Of a stretch of 64,000 nt of DNA, positions 58,137 through 64,000 are shown piece after piece. Source of the stretch: Phialocephala subalpina (Eukaryota; Ascomycota; Leotiomycetes; Helotiales; Mollisiaceae). The stretch is taken from the NCBI GenBank assembly GCA_900073065.1, contig FJOG01000011.1, positions 1-64,000 of the forward strand, written 5' to 3'. Under the pieces are notes generated by a model. It was not told where the DNA came from, did no database searches, and worked only from the letters and a program-made list of their open reading frames with translations. Position 1 is the stretch's first letter. Every line of letters starts with the position of its first letter. The position numbers and the translations under genes are program-made.

Positions 58137-60965
58137 CTATTTACACCTTGCCCTCCCTCCAATTTTAGACTCACATAACCCCACACCCAATCCCATACAT
58201 CGCCCTCTCCACCTCCCTCTTAACCACATACCAATCCGCCCTCCTCTCCGCAAACTCATAAACCTCCTCCGCTCTAAAGATCCCCCAAACCGTTGCGTAT
58301 CAGCAATAACCTCCGCCATCTCCTTCGCATGCTTCCTATCAATCAGATAAATCTGGCTCAGCTCCCTCAACGCCTTAAAATACTCTAACAAATCTGAATT
58401 CCGTAACGTCTTGATGTAGATGAAGTATAGATTCATATCGGAAATGAGTTTTATGGAACCGTCTACAGAGATGCGTTGCCGTTTGAGGTGTTTGCATAAA
58501 GCGGTGAAGAGACGCAGGCCGACTTCTTGGTTGAATACGTCGAGCATGTTTTTGTCGGTGCTGCCGGTTAGCATTTTGGTGTGGGATTCGACGAGGTTTA
58601 CTACTTGTTCGGCGGATTTGGTGGGGCCGACGTCGAAGTCTTGTGTCTTGCCCGGCGGAGGAGGGACGGGATTGTAATCCGTTGGTAACTGTGTCGTAGC
58701 ACAAAGATACTCGACTTCATCCATAAGGACGTCGATGCCTTTGTTGAGACCTGCTGCTACCCGTTCATCGAGCATCTGCTCGAATTTCTTCTTGGCTTTG
58801 ACGGCGGGGTCGAGGAAGTCGTTACGATCAGCGAGCTTGGTGGCTGCGAGTTGTTGTTCGTAGAAGACGTCTATCATTTGGGAGATTAAGTCGCCGACGT
58901 TGACGAGCTCGAGGAAGGTCACGAGAGGCGCGACGCCTTGATGATGCTCGCTTACTTCTCGAGGATTGTATTGTGAGAGATGGTCAACAGCTTTGTCGAA
59001 GCCTACTTTGACGTGTCTGTTGCCTAGGATCGAAAGTAGAGCAACAAAGATAGATTCACATTGCTCTCGAGCCTCTTCGCCTGTTTGGCCGCCAAGACGG
59101 ACGAATAGTGCTGCTCGCTCAATGCTTGCTTTCGCGGCGTGAGTGAGGTCCAGTGCAACCTCAATGCTGAACAAAGATTTGATGCCCTCGAGTCTGGATG
59201 CCATGAGTGCAGCTTTTGCAGCCAATTCATCTGCAGGAGCTTCGGCAGGTAAAGGAATCGGTGTCGATGATCGATCACCTGCCACGCCCAGGCCGGGAGT
59301 ATGTGGTCTGGATGGTGCTGGTGATAGGGAAGGGGGCGGGGCTTGGAGGCTGGCTCTGTTGGCCTGTAAAGCTGCTTGTGCTGGTTTGGCTGTGCCAAAT
59401 GGTGATAATCCAAATGGAGACGCAATAGGTAAAGTCGGAAGAACGTTCACGGGCATCATGACCACTTTCTTGAATGAAGTCAAGAAATCTTTCTTGTCGG
59501 CTTGGCGATTGAAATTCGCCATGTAGAACGACTCCGCTGTAGCATCCTGGGCCGAGAGTTTGCTCTCCCATATTCCTACCTCGGCATCTGCCTGCTTCTT
59601 GAAGAAGTCTAATTCCTCTTGAAGATATAGGTCGACATGAGGCTCGAAAACTCTTGCTACTACGTTCTTGATCTTGTCTAGAAAATCGGGAGGAGAATTC
59701 TTTGTTGGCTTCAATGTCAAGCCGAAGCGCATAGTCTGGTCGAATATTCCCGCGACAGCTTTGAGATACGATGCTATGCTTCGTTCGTGTGCTTCGTCGA
59801 AGAGAGGGGTGACATATTCCATGAGAATATCTTCACCCACTTTGTCCAATAATATCTGATACACATCCTCCCCAGCAGGAAAGACTCTATCAATAACATC
59901 GGCTTGGTCGTTGATCTTCTTAGATAGGGTTTCGAGAAACTGGAGTGATGGCTCAAGAGCAATTCCTTCGGCAGAAGCTTGGTTGATGCAATCCATGCAG
60001 CTGCCCAGCGCATCCATATCCGTAAATATAGGGTGCTTTTGAACGAAAAGTTCTATACCGGCATGTCCGCCATTCAACACTGCCAAGACATGGGCGTACC
60101 GGCGCATTCTTCCATCAATATCCCAAGCTTCATAGCCTTGCTCGAATTCTCGCACGACAGCATTTTCGAATATTCCAACCATTGTCACTAACTTCTCTTC
60201 CCTCTGCCTCCATCCTTGTGCCCAATCGCTCTTGGAAAATATTTGTAGATGTGCCAGCATCTGAGCTTGCTGCTCTGGGTCTCGATACACCCTAAATATC
60301 ACTGGATCCATATGACTCCGTGACCTAGCCAGATCGAAATAGAATGGTGCCAATGCAGCATATATTCTTCCATATTCCAGTCTCGCAGATCCTCGTATAG
60401 ATTTCACTCCCGAAAAGACATTCAGGAGAGCCTCGGGGTCCAGCATTGGAGCTCGAGAGACAGGGGCCGCAGTCGCAGACATTGATAACGTCTCGAAGCC
60501 GTCCACAGGATTTCTTGCAGCTGCCTTTGACACATCCACAGATTTCCTCTGCCGCTCCTCCTCAACGCCCGCATCAAACAAGGTCGTGCTGGTCTTTCGT
60601 ATCCCCGCATTTCCATTGACCCCGATGCCTATTCGTTTCGTCTCTTCTTCTGCCCTTATTCTCATAATCTCCCTTTTCCTCTTCATGGCATCTTCGAACC
60701 TCTTCCTTGCCTCGCCTTCGTTCCAGACACCCATGACTTGTAACCGTTGTACCCATCTCGAATCCTCATATACCATTTCTAGCATTCGTTTCGAGGTGCG
60801 AGCGAAGCTCATGAGGTCTGGAATAGGGAGGAAGTCGAGGATCGTAGAGATGATTTCCGCAGGGAGGACGGGCTTGCTGTCAATCATTTGCGTAGCTTTC
60901 AGAGAGGAGATAATGCTGTTTCTGGCCCCTCCCGGAGGAGGGACAGTACGCTTGAAGTTCGACAT
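58137..60965 (-). CDS. RCY1: Recyclin-1 (F-box, Sec10-like)
   Basis: An F-box protein for endosome-to-membrane recycling and late secretion. The single frame of 942 residues starts MSNFKRTVPPPGGARN. The F-box is near residues 33-70 (LPAEIISTILDFLPIPDLMS, FARTSKRMLEMVYEDSRWV). The long Sec10-like helical region follows (AALAPFYFDLARSRSHMDPV, VIDRVFPAGEDVYQILLDKV, FEPHVDLYLQEELDFFKKQA). The expected C-terminal end (FRAEEVYEFAERRADWYV, near 58190-58280) sits one frame away, after a run of five G on the minus strand (58282-58286). One more G would join it and end the gene at 58171. As sequenced, the last ~45 codons are out of frame. That is either a base-calling slip or a recent mutation. Confidence 0.9.
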   Translation of the reverse strand: MSNFKRTVPPPGGARNSIISSLKATQMIDSKPVLPAEIISTILDFLPIPDLMSFARTSKRMLEMVYEDSRWVQRLQVMGVWNEGEARKRFEDAMKRKREIMRIRAEEETKRIGIGVNGNAGIRKTSTTLFDAGVEEERQRKSVDVSKAAARNPVDGFETLSMSATAAPVSRAPMLDPEALLNVFSGVKSIRGSARLEYGRIYAALAPFYFDLARSRSHMDPVIFRVYRDPEQQAQMLAHLQIFSKSDWAQGWRQREEKLVTMVGIFENAVVREFEQGYEAWDIDGRMRRYAHVLAVLNGGHAGIELFVQKHPIFTDMDALGSCMDCINQASAEGIALEPSLQFLETLSKKINDQADVIDRVFPAGEDVYQILLDKVGEDILMEYVTPLFDEAHERSIASYLKAVAGIFDQTMRFGLTLKPTKNSPPDFLDKIKNVVARVFEPHVDLYLQEELDFFKKQADAEVGIWESKLSAQDATAESFYMANFNRQADKKDFLTSFKKVVMMPVNVLPTLPIASPFGLSPFGTAKPAQAALQANRASLQAPPPSLSPAPSRPHTPGLGVAGDRSSTPIPLPAEAPADELAAKAALMASRLEGIKSLFSIEVALDLTHAAKASIERAALFVRLGGQTGEEAREQCESIFVALLSILGNRHVKVGFDKAVDHLSQYNPREVSEHHQGVAPLVTFLELVNVGDLISQMIDVFYEQQLAATKLADRNDFLDPAVKAKKKFEQMLDERVAAGLNKGIDVLMDEVEYLCATTQLPTDYNPVPPPPGKTQDFDVGPTKSAEQVVNLVESHTKMLTGSTDKNMLDVFNQEVGLRLFTALCKHLKRQRISVDGSIKLISDMNLYFIYIKTLRNSDLLEYFKALRELSQIYLIDRKHAKEMAEVIADTQRFGGSLERRRFMSLRRGGRIGMWLRGRWRGRCMGLGVGLCESKIGGRARCK

Positions 60966-61201
60966 TGTCGTTCAGAACACCTAAGACAGCCTCTCTTAGT
61001 TATATGAGCTTTATTTTGTTATGTTGAATTCATCGTATGTCCATCGTGGTGCGCATGAAGCTGGGCTGGATCTGTGAATGGACCGTGGGAGAAGATGTTC
61101 CTCGTTACTGGACCTCGTTAGGCGCCGTTCGCTAGGTTACCAAATTGATGTCAGCCTCGTCCCAACTTTATCCAACCCAACCTCCTCGTCTCGCTTTCTC
61201 A

Positions 61202-62332
61202 TCACACAGTACAATTTACCATCACGGCACGACGTACAACACATCTGAATTGAGTTGTGAATTCTTCTAATAATGAAACAAGTCTCCTGTATGGAGAATA
61301 CTCATCACGAGAGAGCGACTGTAATCCTACAAGCTCGTTCCTCCAGGTACGTATCTCAGCCTCCAACTGCTGCATCGCATCGCGCTTCATACCCACCTCA
61401 ATAAGAGCCTCCTTCCCGATTGCCCCCTTCCCAAGAAAAGTCCCACGGATGCTTGCACATTTGGCAAGTCATTTTTGTTTCTTGCATCGCGTCGTATTTC
61501 CAGTCCGGCAAACTCATCCGCCCGTTCTCTCTTACTGCCTGCTCTTGCTCGAGCTCTTGCCAGAGTTGACGTTTCTGCGGAGTACAATGTTAGGGAGAGA
61601 CTTGGAGCTAGAGCTTTACACAAGAATCATGACATACCTTTGAACCTTGGTTTTGTCGTGGAACTCCCTCACGTGCTTCTTCCAAGATGCCAAGTCGAAA
61701 ACCGTCTTCTTTGGCCCCTTACACCCAGCGACTTTGCAGGTCCAGAGACCAGTTCTAATCCTCCGAAACTTCTTGCTAGCTGGTGTTGTTTCCTTCCCGA
61801 TTCGGCGATTCTTGACATTGGGTGACAGATTTGGCGCTTTTGCTGTCCTCTCCAATAAGGGGTGTACGAATAGTTCACGTTCGTTGAGGATCTTGACACT
61901 TGAGAAGGTTTTATCGAAGTTCGGACATCCTTCAAATGTACACTTCCGTTCCTCAACGGGTGCGTGGTACCCATCCGCCACATGTTCCCGAAATCCGCAG
62001 GAATCCAGGAACTGGCGTGGTTTGCGTTTGCATCCATCGTATTCACACAGGAGACGCTTCTTGTAGGCGGCATTGCTGGGTACCGGAGGTGGGAGGTGAT
62101 GTTCGCTGGTGTGTTTCCAGAAGTCTTTGGCTGATTCAAATGTACCGCCGTGTCCGGGACATTCATCAGTAGTGCAGATGACTTGCATGTCTGTTGTACC
62201 TCCATGAGCCTTCTTCGAGGCCAGATGAGAGATCAAGCCAGCCTTGCTCTGAGCAGGCACACCATAGTCGAGACAGTGGCGAAAAGGACAAGCAGGACCT
62301 TTTGCAGTTACGATGTACTTCATGACTTGCAT
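61202..62332 (-). CDS. C2H2-type zinc-finger protein
   Basis: The main exon (62332 to about 61645) has five Cys/His modules, variably spaced: ACPFRHCLDYG with a later His pair, VICTTDECPGHGG with KHTSEHH, LLCEYDGCKRKPRQF with REHV, KCTFEGCPNFDKTF, and WTCKVAGCKGPKKTVF ending KKHVREFH. An intron (donor near 61640, acceptor near 61560) leads to RQLWQELEQEQAVREN and a further CxxC module (TCQMCKHP). Another frame further on reads GAIGKEALIEVGMKRDAM and a helical stretch to 61202, so one or more extra introns probably join it. Spacing is unlike standard DNA-binding fingers. Nucleic-acid binding is plausible, the target unknown. Confidence 0.6.
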
Positions 62333-62344
62333 AGACCGGTGTAA

Positions 62345-63188
62345 ATTTTAAGAGCGCCAGTGACGTCTACGAAAAGATGTTGATTGTGGTATGATGATGT
62401 TTTTAGAGGAGGAGGGAAGTTGTGGATGGAATTGGAAAGAGACCTGGTCGCCTGTCAAGAAAAAGGGCAAGTCCCACGAACGAACGGGTAGGGAAGGAGC
62501 ACCTCCAATGTCACTCCCCCTCATGAGCATTGGAATTCCATGCAATGCGCTCCGAATGGTTCCATTTGCTCTCTCAGCGTTGAGCGTGGCTGCAATTGTC
62601 AACGCATCTGGGTTGATCTCGGTGACAGCATGAAGAACTGGATTTCAATTCGTGCAATATAAGCCTGAAATAATCAGGACGATCTCAGATTTATCTCTAG
62701 ACTTATTTATCTTGCCTTTCTACTTTTGTTCTACTCGCCATGTTCAAAGGTCTGTCTGGGTGCCTGACTAAGTCCTGGAATACAGCTACGGCTTTTGGCA
62801 GTGGAAAGTCGCAAACCACTTGGGTACTTCAGCTATAGTATTACCGTATTACTCCGCATAAAGCGCCTTCAAGATAACTTCTCGGTAGGAAGCTGGCTAT
62901 TTAGCTTAAGGGTCCAGGGCACTCGAGCAGACTTGTGAATACGGCAAGTATCATGCTTCTTTGAGTCTATCTTCGTGAATCATTCTCAGCTGGATGTAAG
63001 TTCGTTTAGTTAGGGCAAATGCCATCTTGTTGTGTTGTGAATCATGGTTAATTTTGATTCGTTCCGCATCTGCCATGGAAGACTCAGCATACATATTATC
63101 ATTGCCTACTCCACGGAAATCTGAGCACATCGATATCCAAAATACCCTCACTTGTTGCCCTACTTTCTAGTCCATCATATCGCCCAGT
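62345..63188. other. Intergenic, no gene seen
   Basis: A divergent spacer between the zinc-finger gene and the repeat-protein gene. A minus-strand frame (62348-62602) shows no domain. Confidence 0.5.
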
Positions 63189-64000
63189 ATGAAGCTCTAC
63201 GTGAGTTTATTCCTCCAGTCCCTCGTCACGAGGGCCCGTTGACAAACGCCGATGGACTGACGATGGCACAGCATCTTATCAGCATCATCGTCCTTACAAG
63301 ATCTACTTTTGCACACTCTCAAAAAGACCTACAGATTGCTCGACGGTCTTCCAACAATATGCCAAACGATATCAACGCCTCCTACACTACCCATCCTTCA
63401 CTAATCGACTACACCAGACCTAGAATCCACCTCGCTGCGAGCGGTGACAGTACTCTAGAAGGAACCATTCACGTAACCGATACCATAACAACAACCATCG
63501 AGCCTAGCCAAACAACGCAGAATGTCATTGTCACTCAGACTATTACGGCTGATCCGAGCAGCGTAGTCGAGGTTCACGTTACCAAAACAATAACGGACAT
63601 CATTCGCCCAAGCCAAGATGTATACAACGGCACAACTACCATCCACATGACCCGGACGTCAACCAGTGCTGTATTCACGACTATAGACCCAGCCTCCAGT
63701 CAGAATCAAATATCGACTCAAAGTCCATCTTGTTCCTTCAATGGCACAACAACTATCCACATAAGCAGGACATCAACCAGTACCGTGTTCACAACTGTAG
63801 ACCCAGCCTCCGTCCAGAATCATACTTCAACTCAAAATCCGTCTTATTCCATCGGAAGTGTGCCCTCCAGCTCCATCAGTACTGGCCATGGGGTGAACAG
63901 TACGATAATTACTATTCATATAACCAAGACGTCAACCAGTACCATATGGAAAACGACAACGCTGCCCTCTAGTCGGACCCAGACTTCAACTCACTCCTCG
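63189..64000 (+). CDS. Secreted Ser/Thr-rich repeat protein (5' part)
   Basis: Exon 1 (63189-63200, MKLY) joins exon 2 from 63272, which stays open to the window end. The join gives a signal peptide (MKLYHLISIIVLTRSTFAHS). The rest is rich in Thr, Ser and Asn, with imperfect repeats: NGTTTIHMTRTSTSAVFTT at about 63627, NGTTTIHISRTSTSTVFTT at about 63742, and a looser copy near 63898 (STIITIHITKTSTSTIW). Each is followed by a DPAS-like spacer. NGT sites suggest N-glycosylation and the Ser/Thr content suggests O-mannosylation, so it is probably a cell-wall or GPI-anchored surface protein. The anchor, if any, lies outside the window. Confidence 0.75.

Overview
This window is eukaryotic and comes from a filamentous ascomycete (Pezizomycotina). 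Genes are broken by many 45-120 nt introns with GT-AG ends, and the set is typical of such fungi: eisosome protein Eis1, recyclin-1, a siderophore-iron transporter, a HET-domain gene, a fungal-type SLATT protein and a secreted sedolisin protease. A class such as Leotiomycetes is only an impression. The first ~1.25 kb is an almost pure A/T block of the kind left by repeat-induced point mutation (RIP), so the left edge looks like a decayed repeat or AT-isochore border. Positions 33163-33554 are an assembly gap.

Region 1 (1-8.6 kb) joins decayed and housekeeping DNA. It holds an AT block, a small secreted-protein gene whose 3' end lies in the block, a nicotinamide-riboside-kinase relic, a divergent pair of intact genes (tRNA m3C methyltransferase and COQ10) and a salicylate-hydroxylase-type monooxygenase relic. 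Region 2 (8.5-27.4 kb) is dense and mostly intact: sedolisin, a ubiquitin-like-domain coiled-coil protein, EMC2 and AP-3 delta (divergent, about 180 bp apart), a lysine-rich protein ending in a SMAP domain, RAMP4/Ysy6, a small probable mitochondrial membrane protein and a fungal SLATT protein.

Region 3 (28.2-41.9 kb) holds a siderophore transporter with three exact ATCTGATAA motifs upstream, a beta-carbonic-anhydrase-like gene, the gap, a small Cys protein and a regulator-like gene broken by an apparently perfect 250-bp tandem duplication. It also has long gene-poor stretches. Region 4 (41.9-64 kb) holds a Yor1-type ABC transporter, a CDK7/Kin28 kinase, an Sfk1/DRAM-type membrane protein, a damaged HET gene, Eis1, a tyrosine phosphatase, recyclin-1, a C2H2-type zinc-finger protein and the start of a secreted Ser/Thr-rich repeat protein.

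Many genes concern membranes and traffic (AP-3, EMC2, RAMP4, Rcy1, Eis1, Sfk1, Yor1), but this looks like ordinary fungal gene order, not one pathway. I did not find a convincing new multi-gene system. The items most worth a second look are the 250-bp duplication, the GATA-type motif cluster at the siderophore transporter, the SMAP-domain protein, the introns at or just after start codons, and three genes whose frames break one base short, which may be base-calling errors.
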